A stretch of DNA of 64,000 nt from Silicimonas sp. (GTDB lineage Bacteria > Pseudomonadota > Alphaproteobacteria > Rhodobacterales > Rhodobacteraceae): positions 17,640 through 81,639 of the forward strand of contig JAJEGW010000007.1 of NCBI GenBank assembly GCA_022819605.1, given 5' to 3'. The translations under genes were made by a program, and so were the position numbers. Numbering within the stretch: the first letter of the stretch is position 1; each line of letters begins with the position of its first letter. Below the pieces are notes generated by a model. The model ran no database searches. It was given only the letters and a program-made list of their open reading frames with translations, and had not been told where the DNA came from. Shown here one piece after another: positions 9,626-19,811 of this stretch.

Positions 9626-9656
9626 TTGACCTTCCAGTCACTGGAACCTTTATGTT
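9626..9656 (+). promoter_or_regulatory. MerR-type (CueR) promoter of copA
   Basis: A -35 element TTGACC (9626-9631) and a -10 element TATGTT (9651-9656) are separated by exactly 19 bp, the long spacer that MerR-family activators correct. The spacer contains the perfect inverted repeat TTCCAG-TCA-CTGGAA (9632-9646), typical of CueR operators. The regulator gene itself follows copA. Confidence 0.85.
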
Positions 9657-9663
9657 GTCGAGC

Positions 9664-11886
9664 ATGGACGGAACAGTTCAGTCAACGCAGCGATTCCGGG
9701 TCTCGGGACTCCATTGCGCTTCCTGCAAGACGCGGCTCGAGAACGCGCTGAACGCCGTTCCAGGTGTCCAGGAAGCGCGTGTCAATCTCGCGGATGCAAG
9801 CGCAACGCTCTCAACGATTGGCCACGTGACCCCGCAGAGCGTCCAGGAGGCCGCAGGGCGTTCGGGCTATGAAATGGAGATCGACTCCGGGGAATTCCCA
9901 GAGCAGGACGGGCAGGAAGAAGCCACCCTGCTCGCCCGCGACACGCTGGTTGCTGCAGCGCTGGTCCTGCCGGTCTTCCTGGTCGAAATGGGAGGCCATG
10001 TTTATCCCCCCGTGCATCATTTCGTTGCGCAGGCAATCGGTCTTCAGACGAGCTGGATCCTGCAGTTCCTGCTCGTTGGAGCCGCATTGGCAGGACCTGG
10101 CCGCCGGTTCTTCGAAAGCGGCGTCCCGACCCTGCTGCGAGGTCGCCCCGACATGAACGCGCTTGTCGCCCTGGGGACTTCGGCGGCATTCGGGTTCTCG
10201 ACCGTGGCAACGTTCCTGCCTTCCCTTCTCCCAGCCGGCGCACGGGCCGTCTATTTCGAGGCCGCGGGCGTGATCATCGTGCTGATCCTCTTCGGCCGGT
10301 TGCTGGAAGCACGATCCAAGGGGAAGGCGGGATCGGCAATTCAGGCCCTGATCGGGCTGCAGCCGCGATTTGCCCGGGTCGTGACGGAGGCCGGTGACGA
10401 AGATCGCCCGATCGAACGCCTGCAGCCTGGCGACCGGATCCGCGTACGCCCCGGCGAGCGGATTCCCGTGGACGGGATCGTCGTGGAGGGCAGTTCGCTG
10501 GTCGACGAAAGCATGCTGACCGGCGAACCGATGCCGGCCGCCAAGGCTGACGGAGACGTCGTCACCGGTGCGACCGTGAACGGCGAGGGCGCACTCCTGG
10601 TCCGGGCGACGCGGGTCGGTCGCGACACCGTCCTGGCGAGCATCGTGCGGATGGTACGAGACGCGCAGGGCACGCGCCTTCCCGTGGAAGCACTGGTCGA
10701 TCAGGTCACCGCGTGGTTTGTGCCCGCCGTCATTCTGGTCGCTGCCGGGACAGTCGTGGCCTGGCTTGCCTTCGCGCCGGAACTCGCACTTGTCGCCGGC
10801 GTTTCCGTCCTGATCGTCGCCTGTCCCTGCGCCATGGGACTCGCGGTGCCGACATCGATCATGGCCGGATCCGGACGTGCCGCGGAACTCGGCGTGCTGT
10901 TTCGGCAAGGCGACGCGCTGCAGCGCCTGAACCGCGTCGACACGGTCGCCTTCGACAAGACGGGCACGCTGACCGAAGGCGCGCCCCATCTGACACACGT
11001 GGAGGTCACGGACGGGTTTGAACGCTCGGAAGTGCTCAAGGCCGCGGCAGCGGTCGAGGCGCTGTCCGAACATCCCGTCGCACATGCCGTCACGAATGCT
11101 GTCGAGGAGTGGCCGGAGGTCCAGGGCTTCCAGTCGCAGTCCGGTCGTGGAGTCATGGCGACAGTAGGGCACCGGCTCGTGCGGGTCGGCTCGGCGCGGA
11201 TGATGACCGAGGCAGGGATCGACATCTCCGCATTGGCGGATGCGGCCGGAGAACGCGCCCGGCAGGGCGAGACCGCATTCTTCGTCGGAATCGGCGACCG
11301 GCTGGCAGCCGTTCTGTCGGTCGCGGACCCGGTGAAGGGCACTGCCATTAACGCAGTCAGTGACCTGAACGCCAGCGGTCATCGCGTTGCCATGATCTCG
11401 GGTGACTGTCGCGACGCGGCGGAGGCGGTCGCGCAACGGCTGGAAATCGGGGAGGTCTTCGCGGACGCCATGCCGGAAGCAAAGGTTGCCGCCATCCGCG
11501 ATCTCGCGCGCTCGGGCACGCTTGCCTTCGTCGGAGACGGCATCAACGATGCGCCGGCACTCGCATCGGCGGATGTTGGCATAGCCATTGGCACCGGCAC
11601 CGACGTCGCCATGGAAACCGCCGACGTGGTCCTGATGTCCGGCGATCCTCAAGGCGTCGTCACGGCCATCGGCCTCAGCCGCGACACGATGCGGAACATC
11701 CGGCAGAACCTGGCTTGGGCATTCGGCTACAACAGCCTGCTGATCCCGGTCGCGGCAGGAGTGCTCTATCCTGCATTCGGCATCCTGCTGTCGCCGATGC
11801 TGGCAGCGGCGGCCATGGCGCTCTCCAGTGTCGCCGTCGTGACCAACGCGCTCAGGCTGCGCCGCTCGAAGGGCGCGCTCGCATGA
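9664..11886 (+). CDS. copA: Copper-exporting P1B-type ATPase CopA
   Basis: Inner-membrane pump that expels Cu(I) from the cytoplasm, 740 residues from the chosen start. It has one heavy-metal-associated domain at the N-terminus with C18-A-S-C21, the transmembrane CPC motif (residues 387-389), the TGEP actuator loop, the phosphorylation site DKTGT (D431), the SEHP motif and GDGINDAP. The ATG at 9664 is preferred over the in-frame ATG at 9652 because the latter lies inside the -10 element. The expected transcription start is then at or next to 9664, which implies a leaderless mRNA. The stop overlaps the cueR start (ATGA). Confidence 0.95.
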   Translation: MDGTVQSTQRFRVSGLHCASCKTRLENALNAVPGVQEARVNLADASATLSTIGHVTPQSVQEAAGRSGYEMEIDSGEFPEQDGQEEATLLARDTLVAAALVLPVFLVEMGGHVYPPVHHFVAQAIGLQTSWILQFLLVGAALAGPGRRFFESGVPTLLRGRPDMNALVALGTSAAFGFSTVATFLPSLLPAGARAVYFEAAGVIIVLILFGRLLEARSKGKAGSAIQALIGLQPRFARVVTEAGDEDRPIERLQPGDRIRVRPGERIPVDGIVVEGSSLVDESMLTGEPMPAAKADGDVVTGATVNGEGALLVRATRVGRDTVLASIVRMVRDAQGTRLPVEALVDQVTAWFVPAVILVAAGTVVAWLAFAPELALVAGVSVLIVACPCAMGLAVPTSIMAGSGRAAELGVLFRQGDALQRLNRVDTVAFDKTGTLTEGAPHLTHVEVTDGFERSEVLKAAAAVEALSEHPVAHAVTNAVEEWPEVQGFQSQSGRGVMATVGHRLVRVGSARMMTEAGIDISALADAAGERARQGETAFFVGIGDRLAAVLSVADPVKGTAINAVSDLNASGHRVAMISGDCRDAAEAVAQRLEIGEVFADAMPEAKVAAIRDLARSGTLAFVGDGINDAPALASADVGIAIGTGTDVAMETADVVLMSGDPQGVVTAIGLSRDTMRNIRQNLAWAFGYNSLLIPVAAGVLYPAFGILLSPMLAAAAMALSSVAVVTNALRLRRSKGALA

Positions 11887-12269
11887 ACATCGGCGAAGTG
11901 GCCAAGGCGGCCGGCCTGCCGGTCAAGACGATCCGGTACTACGAGGAGATCGGCCTCGTGCGGCCGGCCCGGAGCGAAAACGGATACCGCGTGTTTGCCG
12001 AAGCCGACCTGCACAAGCTGAATTTCCTCGGGCGATCGCGTGCTCTCGGCTTCTCGATCGGGGATTGCCGGGCGCTGCTTGCGCTCTACGAGGACGAAAC
12101 GCGGTCAAGCTCGGAAGTCCGCGAGATCGCCGAGCGTCATCTCGCGAACATCAAAGGCAAGATCGCCGACCTTCAGTCCCTGCGGGACACGCTGGCCCAT
12201 CTGGTTGCCAGCTGCGCAGGCGATGCAAGGCCGGATTGCCCAATTCTCGACGACTTGAGCGGCGACTGA
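11883..12269 (+). CDS. cueR: Copper-responsive MerR-family regulator CueR
   Basis: Transcriptional activator of 128 residues that senses Cu(I). The N-terminal winged HTH begins [26 protein letters not shown] dimerisation helix follows, then the metal loop with C111 and C119 (CAGDARPDC), the spacing expected for CueR. Ser77 at the start of the dimer helix fits a monovalent-metal sensor. The start overlaps the copA stop by 4 bases, so the pump and its regulator are co-transcribed from the CueR-controlled promoter. Confidence 0.93.
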   Translation: MNIGEVAKAAGLPVKTIRYYEEIGLVRPARSENGYRVFAEADLHKLNFLGRSRALGFSIGDCRALLALYEDETRSSSEVREIAERHLANIKGKIADLQSLRDTLAHLVASCAGDARPDCPILDDLSGD

Positions 12270-12403
12270 CGCATGCGGCCAGCACGACATCGGCCCGCAC
12301 CCGGTTCCCGGTGCGCGCGCGAACATCAAGGCAAGGCCAGGGGCGAACGTGTCCGTTCGGCATCGAAGGCGCGGGACGCCTTCGACAAGGTTGCGCGGCC
12401 TTC

Positions 12404-12432
12404 TTGGAATCGTTGAAAGGCAGTGCTACATC
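12404..12432 (+). promoter_or_regulatory. Possible promoter for rsfS-rlmH
   Basis: TTGGAA (12404-12409) and TACATC (12427-12432) are separated by 17 bp and lie about 60 bases before the rsfS ribosome-binding site. The match to the consensus is weak (4/6 and 3/6), so this is only a candidate. The rest of 12270-12490 shows no gene. Confidence 0.25.
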
Positions 12433-12490
12433 TTGAACACGCAAGCACGGAATTTTCCGGTGCGCGCAGCAAGCAAAGGAGGACAAGGTC

Positions 12491-12916
12491 CTGTCGCAAA
12501 TCAAGGACGCGGTCCGTGGCGAGACCGCCGAGAGCGCCGGAACGGCTGTATCCGGCAAAGCCAACATCCTCACGAGCGAATCGCTGGTGGGCATTATCCT
12601 GACATCGCTGAACGACATGAAGGCCGAGGAAGTCGTGAAGATCGACCTCCGCGGCAAGAGCGAGATGGCCGACTGGATGATCATCGCCTCGGGCGGTTCG
12701 TCGCGGCAGGTGGCATCGATTTCCGAACATCTCGTGGACAGGCTGAAGCAGGATCACGGCCGCCTCTCCAGGATTGAGGGAAAGGACGCCGCCGACTGGG
12801 TGCTGATCGACGCCGGAGACGCGATCGTCCACGTCTTCAGGCCGGAAGTGCGCGAGTTCTACCAGCTCGAAAAGCTCTGGATGACGCCAAGCCGGGCCAC
12901 CGCATCCGGCGCGTGA
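12491..12916 (+). CDS. rsfS: Ribosomal silencing factor RsfS, probable CTG start
   Basis: Iojap/RsfS protein that binds L14 of the large ribosomal subunit and blocks subunit joining in slow growth. The core is clear: KAEEVVKIDLRGKSEMADW, GKDAADWVLIDAGD and VHVFRPEVREFYQLEKLW. The first standard start codon in frame is GTG at 12587, but that gives only 109 residues and cuts the first helix usual in the family. A strong ribosome-binding site AAAGGAGG (12475-12482) lies 8 bases before an in-frame CTG at 12491, giving 141 residues starting (M)SQIKDAVRGE. No ATG, GTG or TTG exists in frame between the upstream stop (TGA at 12434) and 12587. rlmH follows by 13 bases. Confidence 0.85.
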   Translation: MSQIKDAVRGETAESAGTAVSGKANILTSESLVGIILTSLNDMKAEEVVKIDLRGKSEMADWMIIASGGSSRQVASISEHLVDRLKQDHGRLSRIEGKDAADWVLIDAGDAIVHVFRPEVREFYQLEKLWMTPSRATASGA

Positions 12917-12929
12917 GTCCCCAAATTCA

Positions 12930-13397
12930 ATGAAACTGCAGATCGTCGCGGTCGGCCGGCTCAGGTCCGGACCCGAGGCCGACCTGGTCCACGACTACCT
13001 CGTGCGAGCCGGAAAGACCGGAACACGGGTCGGGATCGGCCCGGTGAACGTTCGGGAAGTCGAGGCCCGGAAGGGCGGAACGGCAGAGGAATCTGGGCTG
13101 ATCGAGAAGGCGACGGCCGGCACGAAGCCGCTGGTGGTGCTTGACGAGCGCGGCGCCTCGCTGGACTCACCCGGCTTGGCAGCGCGCCTCGAGGCATGGC
13201 GCGACCAGGGCTGCCGCCAGGCCACCTTCGCGATCGGCGGCGCGGGCGGCGTCGCGCCGGCGCTCCGGAACCGGGCAGACCTGGTCCTGAGTCTCGGGCC
13301 CATGGTGTGGCCGCACATGCTGGCGCGCGTCATGCTGGCCGAACAGCTCTACCGCTCGGTATCGATCCTGTCAGGCAGCCCGTATCACAGGGAGTAA
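12930..13397 (+). CDS. rlmH: 23S rRNA (pseudouridine1915-N3)-methyltransferase RlmH
   Basis: SPOUT-class enzyme that methylates pseudouridine 1915 of 23S rRNA, 155 residues, the normal family size. The C-terminal knot is evident in FAIGGAGG, VWPHMLARVMLAEQLYR and the terminal GSPYHRE. The more usual GHPYHR is altered to GSPYHR, as I recall from other Rhodobacterales. It is co-directional with rsfS at a 13-base gap, a pairing widely conserved in bacteria. Confidence 0.93.
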   Translation: MKLQIVAVGRLRSGPEADLVHDYLVRAGKTGTRVGIGPVNVREVEARKGGTAEESGLIEKATAGTKPLVVLDERGASLDSPGLAARLEAWRDQGCRQATFAIGGAGGVAPALRNRADLVLSLGPMVWPHMLARVMLAEQLYRSVSILSGSPYHRE

Positions 13398-13571
13398 GCG
13401 CGGCAACCGCATCGCGGCGCGGGCAGGACCCGGCAACGGCGCCAAGCGGAATCCTAGCCGATGATCAGGGCGGACTCGGTCCGAAAAGACGTCACGGCAG
13501 ATGCGCCGGCCCAAATGCGAAATCCGGCTGCCGGACGAACCGGGCCGCTCGGCTTCTTGACCGATCCCCCG

Positions 13572-15056
13572 TCAGACCGACATCGTGGCCTTCACGGCGG
13601 ATTTCCAGCGGGCATATTTCGCGTCGCGCGTGCCTGCGTCCATGTCGGGCTCGAACCGCCGCTCGAACGCTCGGCTGGACGCGAATGTCGCCGCGTCCGG
13701 GTAGACGCCCGCCTTCATTCCGGCAAGCCAGGCCGCTCCGAGCGCGGTCGTCTCCAGCACGTCGGGCCGGTCCACGGGCACCCCCGTCACGTCCGCGAGA
13801 AACTGCATGGTCCAGTCGCTGGCCGCCATGCCGCCGTCAACCCGAAGGACTCCGCCGGATAGCGCGGGCGAATCCGCCTGCATCGCTTCGAGAAGGTCGC
13901 GGGTCTGGAAACCGACGCTTTCAAGTGCCGCGCGCGCCAGTTCGTTGGGGCCCGAGTTGCGGACAAGGCCGAAGACCGCACCTCGGCAATCGGGCTTCCA
14001 GTAGGGCGCACCGAGACCGGTAAAGGCAGGCACGAGCGTGAGCGCTTGCTCCGGATCGGAGGCCTGGGCCATGGCTTGGGTTTCGCTTGCTTCCGAGATC
14101 AGCTTCAAGCCGTCGCGCAGCCATTGCACGACGGCGCCCGCGATGAAGATCGCGCCCTCAAGCGCGTAGGTCGGCTTGCCGTCGAGCTGATAGCCTATAG
14201 TTGTCAGCAACCTGCTTTCCGAACGCACGGGCGTGTCGCCCGTGTTCAGGAGAGCGAAGCACCCCGTCCCGTACGTGGACTTCATCATGCCGCTCTCGAA
14301 GCAGGCCTGTCCGACCGTGGCCGCCTGCTGGTCGCCCGCGACACCGAGAATCGGGATCGCACCGCCCAGGACATCCGGGGTCGTGGTGCCGAAATCCGCT
14401 GCGCAGTCACGCACCTCGGGCAGAATCCCGATCGGAATGTCCAGCAACTCGCACATGGTCGAGGACCAGCGCCCCTCGTGGATGTCAAACAGCATTGTCC
14501 GCGCCGCATTGGTGGCATCGGTCACGTGTGCGGCACCTCCGGTCAGCCGCCAGATGAGCCACGTGTCCACGGTCCCGAAAAGCAGATCGCCTGCGGCAGT
14601 GCGGTCTCTCGCGCCATCAGCCTGGTCGAGGATCCACTTGAGCTTGGTGGAGGAGAAGTAGGGGTCGAAGAGCAGCCCGGTCTTGGCCGTCACGGTTTCC
14701 TCGTGGCCAGCCTTCACCATTTCGGCACAGTAGTCGGCCGTGCGGCGATCCTGCCAGACGATGGCGTTGTGCACGGCCTTGCCGGTTGCCTTGTCCCAGA
14801 CAAGCGTGGTCTCGCGCTGGTTCGTGATGCCGATTGCCGCGATGTCACTGGCCGTCGCGTCGGCGCTGTCCATCGCTTCCCGCGCGGTTTCGACAACCGA
14901 TTGCCAGAGGTCTTCCGGGTCGTGCTCCACCCAGCCGCCTGCTGGAAAGTGCTGCTGAAACTCCTTCTGGGCCACGGCGGCAACCTTCAGGTCGCCGTCA
15001 AACAGGATCGTGCGACTGGACGTGGTGCCCTGATCGATGGCCATGACATAGGTCAT
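13572..15056 (-). CDS. glpK: Glycerol kinase GlpK
   Basis: Phosphorylates glycerol to glycerol 3-phosphate, 494 residues, the usual length. FGGY-family features are the N-terminal phosphate-binding [13 protein letters not shown], the substrate loop [17 protein letters not shown] and the C-terminal ATP-site segment [13 protein letters not shown] good ribosome-binding site (GGGAGGAG) precedes the ATG. No glycerol uptake or dehydrogenase genes are beside it, so it stands alone; the neighbour at 15170 is divergent. The 174 bases between rlmH and its stop hold nothing recognisable. Confidence 0.95.
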   Translation of the reverse strand: MTYVMAIDQGTTSSRTILFDGDLKVAAVAQKEFQQHFPAGGWVEHDPEDLWQSVVETAREAMDSADATASDIAAIGITNQRETTLVWDKATGKAVHNAIVWQDRRTADYCAEMVKAGHEETVTAKTGLLFDPYFSSTKLKWILDQADGARDRTAAGDLLFGTVDTWLIWRLTGGAAHVTDATNAARTMLFDIHEGRWSSTMCELLDIPIGILPEVRDCAADFGTTTPDVLGGAIPILGVAGDQQAATVGQACFESGMMKSTYGTGCFALLNTGDTPVRSESRLLTTIGYQLDGKPTYALEGAIFIAGAVVQWLRDGLKLISEASETQAMAQASDPEQALTLVPAFTGLGAPYWKPDCRGAVFGLVRNSGPNELARAALESVGFQTRDLLEAMQADSPALSGGVLRVDGGMAASDWTMQFLADVTGVPVDRPDVLETTALGAAWLAGMKAGVYPDAATFASSRAFERRFEPDMDAGTRDAKYARWKSAVKATMSV

Positions 15057-15169
15057 GTGCGGCTCCTCCCATGTTCACTCGACTTTGCACGCTTGAGGGG
15101 AAATACACGAAGAGAACTGTTTGTGAAACGCGCGATCCGGGCTAACTTGGAGGAAGGGAGGACAGCTTC

Positions 15170-16003
15170 ATGCGCACCATCCTGATCGTTCCCTGGCTGG
15201 TCTTGGCCGCAGTTGCGGCACCTGCCCAGGAACGTCGCCCAAGCCATTGCTTCGCAATTGCCGAACTGGCACCCGAAATCACCTATGTCCAAAAGGTCGC
15301 CTGGAACGCACCGATCGAGGACGAGTTCACCGTTCGGCTCCGATACGTCAATCACTCCATGTATCTGCTTCAGACCCATGGCGGCCTGAGCGCCGTCACG
15401 GACTACACCGGCTTCATCGGCGACGTCGGACTTGTTCCCGACGTGGTGACGATGAACATCGCGCATGAGAGCCACTGGACCGCCTTTCCGCATCCCGACA
15501 TTCCCCACGTGCTGCAGGGCTGGTGGCAGAACGGCGCTCCTGCCGACCACTATCTCGATCTCGGCGAAATGCTTGTCCGGAACGTGACAACCGACATCCG
15601 CAACCGGTTTGGCGGCGGCGTGGCCATCGAGGACAACAATTCCATATTCATCTTTGAGGCGGCAGGGCTCTGCATCGGCCACCTGGGTCACCTGCATCAC
15701 GAGCCGTCCGATGAGACCTATGCCGCGATCGGGCGCCTCGACGTGGTCATGGCGGCCGTGGACGGCGGCATGACCGTCGACCTGCCCACGATGATTCGGA
15801 TCCTGAAGCGGCTGCGGAGCTCGGTCGTGCTTCCGATGCACTGGTTTTCCGGGCAATCGCTTGAGCGGTTCATCGACGGCATCAGCGACGAGTTCAGCAT
15901 CGACCGCCGAACTGGAAGCGAAGTTGAAGTGTCGTTGCGCAGCCTGCCGTCGCGCCCGACCGTCGTCGTGCTCCAGCCAACCTACCTTCGCGAATCGGAA
16001 TAA
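15170..16003 (+). CDS. Exported metallo-beta-lactamase-fold hydrolase, UlaG-like
   Basis: 277 residues starting with a signal peptide (about residues 1-19, cleaved after APAQ). The fold assignment rests on the strand-loop pattern of the UlaG-type family: YVNHSMYLLQT, then AHESHW, a later GHLGHLHHE and LPMHWF, which supply several His candidates for a dinuclear metal site. The classical HxHxDH motif is absent, as in other UlaG-like proteins. Substrate unknown. A strong ribosome-binding site (GGGAGGAC) precedes the ATG. The following dehydrogenase gene is close behind and may be co-transcribed. Confidence 0.7.
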   Translation: MRTILIVPWLVLAAVAAPAQERRPSHCFAIAELAPEITYVQKVAWNAPIEDEFTVRLRYVNHSMYLLQTHGGLSAVTDYTGFIGDVGLVPDVVTMNIAHESHWTAFPHPDIPHVLQGWWQNGAPADHYLDLGEMLVRNVTTDIRNRFGGGVAIEDNNSIFIFEAAGLCIGHLGHLHHEPSDETYAAIGRLDVVMAAVDGGMTVDLPTMIRILKRLRSSVVLPMHWFSGQSLERFIDGISDEFSIDRRTGSEVEVSLRSLPSRPTVVVLQPTYLRESE

Positions 16004-16045
16004 CCCGGATTGACAGCCGCGAATCGGCCTTCTACCCGGTCAGCC

Positions 16046-17449
16046 ATGTTGAATGCTGCCGACGATGCCTTTGCCGAAAGCCTCGACCGGGCCGGCATCA
16101 GGGTCAAGCCGGCAGACCGGTCCTATCTCGAAGAGCCTCGGTTACTGTACAACGGCACGTCCCGGCAGGTCGCTCTGCCGACAAGCACGGACGAGGTCTC
16201 CAGGGTCGTGCGGATCTGTGCCGAGGCCCGGGTGGGCATCGTGCCATATGGCGGCGGCACGGGGCTTGTGGCAGGCCAGGTCGCGACGGACGGCACTGCA
16301 CCGCTTGTTCTTTCGCTTGAGAGGATGACGGCGATCCGCGAGATCTTCCCGGCGGAAGACACGATTGTCGCCGAGGCGGGCGCAACCATTGGCGACATCC
16401 AGGCCGCAGCCGAGGAGACCGGCCGTCTATTTCCGCTAAGCTATTCCAGCCAGGGCACCGCTCAGCTGGGAGGCGCATTGTCGGTCAACTCCGGTGGCCT
16501 GAACGTGCTCCGCTACGGGATGGCACGAGATCTCTGTCTCGGAATCGAGGCCGTGCTTCCGGACGGGAACGTGCTGCACGCGCTGAAGCGGCTCCGCAAG
16601 GACAACACCGGCTATGACCTGCGACACCTGCTGATCGGATCCGAGGGAACTCTGGGCGTGATCACTGCGGCCGCCCTCAGGCTCCTGCCCCGACCAGCCG
16701 AGACTGCGACCGCTTTCCTGGCCGTCACCTCGCCGCGGGCCGCCTTGTCGCTCCTGGCGATTTGCCGGGAGCAGGCGGGCGAGCTGATTTCGGCGTTCGA
16801 GTTGATCTCTGCCGAAGCATTGGCGTTCCTTGCCGAGACGCAACCCGACCTGCGTCAACCGTTTGACGTGGCCCCGGCATGGGCGGTCCTGACCGAACTC
16901 GGCATGGGTCCCGGCAGCGATCCAGAAGGACATCTGGGCACGATCTTCGAGCACGCTTCGGAGGCTGGCCTGGTGCTGGATGGCCGGGTCGCGCAGGGCG
17001 AGCGGCAGCGGGCTGACTTCTGGGCGCTCCGCGAGTCAATTCCGCTTGCGAACAGGGGGATCGGCGCCATCGCATCGCATGACCTTTCGCTGCCCCTGTC
17101 CGAGATTCCGGGATTCATCGAGGAGTGCGGCGCAAGGGTCCGGAAAATGCTGTCTTGCCGAATCAGCGCGTTCGGACACCTCGGAGACGGAAACCTTCAC
17201 TACAACGTCTTTCCGCCCGAGGGAGAGACGCGCGACGCCTACCTGGACAAGGCCTCGGACGTGACCCGGCTGGTTCACGACATGGTTGTCGCCTGCGGCG
17301 GCAGCTTCAGTGCGGAACATGGAGTCGGGCGCGCCAAGGCCGGGGAGCTGGAACGCTATGCCGATCCGGCAAAGCTGGCGGCAATGCGCTCGATCAAGGC
17401 AGCGCTTGATCCCCATGGAATCATGAATCCGGGGGCCGTGATCACCTGA
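16046..17449 (+). CDS. FAD-binding 2-hydroxyacid dehydrogenase (GlcD/D-lactate dehydrogenase family)
   Basis: Flavoenzyme of the vanillyl-alcohol-oxidase type, oxidising a D-2-hydroxyacid such as lactate, glycolate or 2-hydroxyglutarate; substrate not determined. The PCMH FAD domain shows VPYGGGTGLVAGQ and GAALSVNSGGLNV-like segments, followed by GSEGTLGVIT. The C-terminal domain contains HLGDGNLHYNV and the final HGVGRAKAGEL. The start is uncertain: ATG at 16046 gives 467 residues, while a TTG at 16010 would add 12 and bring the gene within 7 bases of its neighbour. Confidence 0.85.
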   Translation: MLNAADDAFAESLDRAGIRVKPADRSYLEEPRLLYNGTSRQVALPTSTDEVSRVVRICAEARVGIVPYGGGTGLVAGQVATDGTAPLVLSLERMTAIREIFPAEDTIVAEAGATIGDIQAAAEETGRLFPLSYSSQGTAQLGGALSVNSGGLNVLRYGMARDLCLGIEAVLPDGNVLHALKRLRKDNTGYDLRHLLIGSEGTLGVITAAALRLLPRPAETATAFLAVTSPRAALSLLAICREQAGELISAFELISAEALAFLAETQPDLRQPFDVAPAWAVLTELGMGPGSDPEGHLGTIFEHASEAGLVLDGRVAQGERQRADFWALRESIPLANRGIGAIASHDLSLPLSEIPGFIEECGARVRKMLSCRISAFGHLGDGNLHYNVFPPEGETRDAYLDKASDVTRLVHDMVVACGGSFSAEHGVGRAKAGELERYADPAKLAAMRSIKAALDPHGIMNPGAVIT

Positions 17450-18068
17450 CCGTTGCATCACGGCGACGCACCCGAGCCAATCGATTCGGACTTCTTCGAG
17501 GGAGACCCCGCTCAAGCTGTCAGCGACCCCGTCCGTGCAGCCCGCATGCCCCCGCTCCGCGGTGCCGTTCGGGAGGCCATGTGCACGGCCAAAAGCGCCA
17601 TGGCGATCCATGCTGACACTGTGTCAGCCGCAGCACGGCCGATCGGAACGGACTGCCGCTTCCGTGCACGAAACCGCGCTCGGTACGTGGCATTACAACG
17701 GCACCGAGGTTCAGCACACCCCCTGCGACAAGACGGTCATCGCCCTGATACACGCTTGGAACATGCAGGACGTCCTGCGGGACGGACAGGACGGCATCGC
17801 GTTTGCATGAGGCCGCCGCAATGCGAAGCAGACTTCTTAAACCGAGGATCTCGTGCCCTTGCTCAATGCACTCCTCGGCGCTCTCCCTCGCACTTGAAGC
17901 TCCGGGCCATCGGCCGAAGTGAACGTGCCTACCTCACCACGCCGGCGGACCCGGGACGGCATCTTGCGGGTCGGTTTCGAAAACAGCTTGACGACCGTTA
18001 ACGGAACGCAACACAAGGGCGATGCCACTTCGGGTGCGACGCTGATTGACTGACGAGAGGAATGTCGG
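17450..18068. other. Intergenic region with two perfect palindromes, no gene seen
   Basis: Open frames here have no recognisable protein features. Two strong symmetric elements stand out: GCTGACAC-T-GTGTCAGC (17612-17628, perfect 8-1-8) and GCAGGACGTCCTGC (17765-17778, perfect 14 bp). A shorter palindrome, CCGTTAACGG (17995-18004), lies 65 bases before the aminotransferase start. Confidence 0.5.
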
Positions 18069-19388
18069 ATGAGCCACGTATTCCCCCGCAACTGCCATTC
18101 CACTTACCCCACCGCAATTGGCGGCGAGGGTTGTTACCTGATCGACAAGAGCGGCAAGCGATATTTCGACGGATCCTGCGGGGTGGCCGTTTCCTGCCTT
18201 GGCCATTCTCACGAAAAGGTCAAACAGGCGATCAAGGATCAGATCGACCGAATGGCCTTTGCCCATACCAGCTTCTTTACCTCGGATCCTGCCGAGCAGC
18301 TGGCTGACTTGTTGATCGCTCATGCGCCGGGAAATCTCGACAGGGTCTATTTCGTCTCCAGCGGCTCCGAAACCATCGAAACGGCTCTCAAGCTGGCCCG
18401 ACAGTACCACCTCGAGCGCGGCGAACCACAGCGTCGCCATCTGGTCGCACGCCGACAGAGCTATCACGGCAACACGCTTGGCGCTCTGGCTGCCGGCGGC
18501 AATCAATGGCGCCGCGCCCAGTTCGAACCGATGCTGATCGAGGTCAGTCACATTTCGCCATGCTACGAGTATGCCGAAAGGCCCGCGAACGAGAGCGCCC
18601 ATGATTACGGCCAGAGGGTCGCGAACGAGCTGGAGGCGGAGATTCTGCGCCTAGGCCCGGACAGCGTGATGGCATTCATCGCGGAACCGGTCGTCGGCGC
18701 CACGCTCGGCGCCGTGCCCCCGGTCGAGGGATATTTCAAGCGCATCCGCGAGATATGCGACAAGTATGGCGTGCTCCTGATCCTCGACGAAGTGATGTGC
18801 GGCATGGGACGGACCGGGCATCTGTTCGCGTGTACGGAGGAGGGGGTCGCGCCCGATATCCTGACAATCGCCAAGGGTTTGGGTGCAGGCTACCAGCCGG
18901 TCGGGGCGATGCTGTGCAGCGGACAGGTGTACGATGCCATTGCCCAGGGTTCCGGCTTTTTTCAGCACGGGCATACCTATATCGGGCACTCCGCCGCCTG
19001 CGCGGCGGGACTGGCCGTGGTCAGCACAATCCTGGAAGACGACCTCGTGTCGCGGGCACGCGACATGGGCACGAAACTGGACACTGCGCTGCGCAGCGAG
19101 CTGGGACAGCATGGTCACGTGGGCGACATTCGCGGGCGGGGCCTGTTCCGGGGGCTGGAATTCGTGGAAGATCACGAAACAAGGCAGCCCTTCGACCCTG
19201 CAAAGGGCCTCGCGAAGAAACTGAAGGCGGCGGCTTTCGCAGAGGGCCTGATCTGCTACCCGATGTCGGGCACTCGTGACGGCCGAAACGGCGATCACGT
19301 CCTGCTGGCCCCGCCCTTCATCCTGGAAGACGAACACGTGTCCGAAATCACCGAGAAGCTTTCCCGGGCTGTCCGCGCAGTGACTTGA
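18069..19388 (+). CDS. Class III aminotransferase (aspartate aminotransferase family)
   Basis: PLP-dependent omega-type transaminase of 439 residues, full length for the class. Recognisable landmarks are FDGSCGVAVSCLGHSH near the N-terminus, the cofactor loop VSSGSETIETALKLARQ, SYHGNTLGAL, the Asp-containing LLILDEVMCGMGRTG and the Schiff-base lysine in IAKGLGAGYQP. The amino donor cannot be told. No operon partner is seen: both flanks are long non-coding stretches. The ribosome-binding site is GAGAGGAA about 8 bases upstream. Confidence 0.9.
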   Translation: MSHVFPRNCHSTYPTAIGGEGCYLIDKSGKRYFDGSCGVAVSCLGHSHEKVKQAIKDQIDRMAFAHTSFFTSDPAEQLADLLIAHAPGNLDRVYFVSSGSETIETALKLARQYHLERGEPQRRHLVARRQSYHGNTLGALAAGGNQWRRAQFEPMLIEVSHISPCYEYAERPANESAHDYGQRVANELEAEILRLGPDSVMAFIAEPVVGATLGAVPPVEGYFKRIREICDKYGVLLILDEVMCGMGRTGHLFACTEEGVAPDILTIAKGLGAGYQPVGAMLCSGQVYDAIAQGSGFFQHGHTYIGHSAACAAGLAVVSTILEDDLVSRARDMGTKLDTALRSELGQHGHVGDIRGRGLFRGLEFVEDHETRQPFDPAKGLAKKLKAAAFAEGLICYPMSGTRDGRNGDHVLLAPPFILEDEHVSEITEKLSRAVRAVT

Positions 19389-19811
19389 CCACGCCAGCCT
19401 GGAGTGCATCATGCACGATGCGGCCGTTGAATTGCGCACGGCAGGTCTTGGATGCGTTGCACGGAGCGGACGGGTTGCCCCTCGCATGATTCGCAACTGC
19501 CGGCGAATGCCAGATTCTCGGAGTGCCGTGCGGCATCCCGAGGTTTGCACCAAGGAAGGTTGCAACGCGGCCGTTCATCGGACCAGGACAGCTCTGAACA
19601 GGTCGCACAAACCAAGCCGCAGTGCAGCATTCGGCAACGCGGGAGCCCCATCCGAACCTTGACGGCAAGGCCCGATGCGAGCCCGTAGCGTGTTGGATAC
19701 CGCAGTATGAGCCAAGACGGGCAACTCGACACTTGAGAATTTCCGCCACACCTGCCAAGATTGCGCAAAACAGGATCCCTGCGTCCAATGCAGGATCAGA
19801 GAGGCAGAAAA
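19389..19811. other. Intergenic region, no gene seen
   Basis: The 423 bases between the aminotransferase stop and the DUF484 gene contain only short frames without recognisable features. No hairpin terminator or promoter is convincing. Confidence 0.5.

Noticed and set aside
8539..9663. Long open frame on the plus strand leading into copA
   Set aside because: It lies opposite the metal-binding protein gene and across the CueR promoter; the copA product is complete from 9664.
17453..18001. 182-codon frame after the FAD dehydrogenase
   Set aside because: Low-complexity Arg/Pro-rich translation without homology features or ribosome-binding site; typical GC-rich spurious frame.
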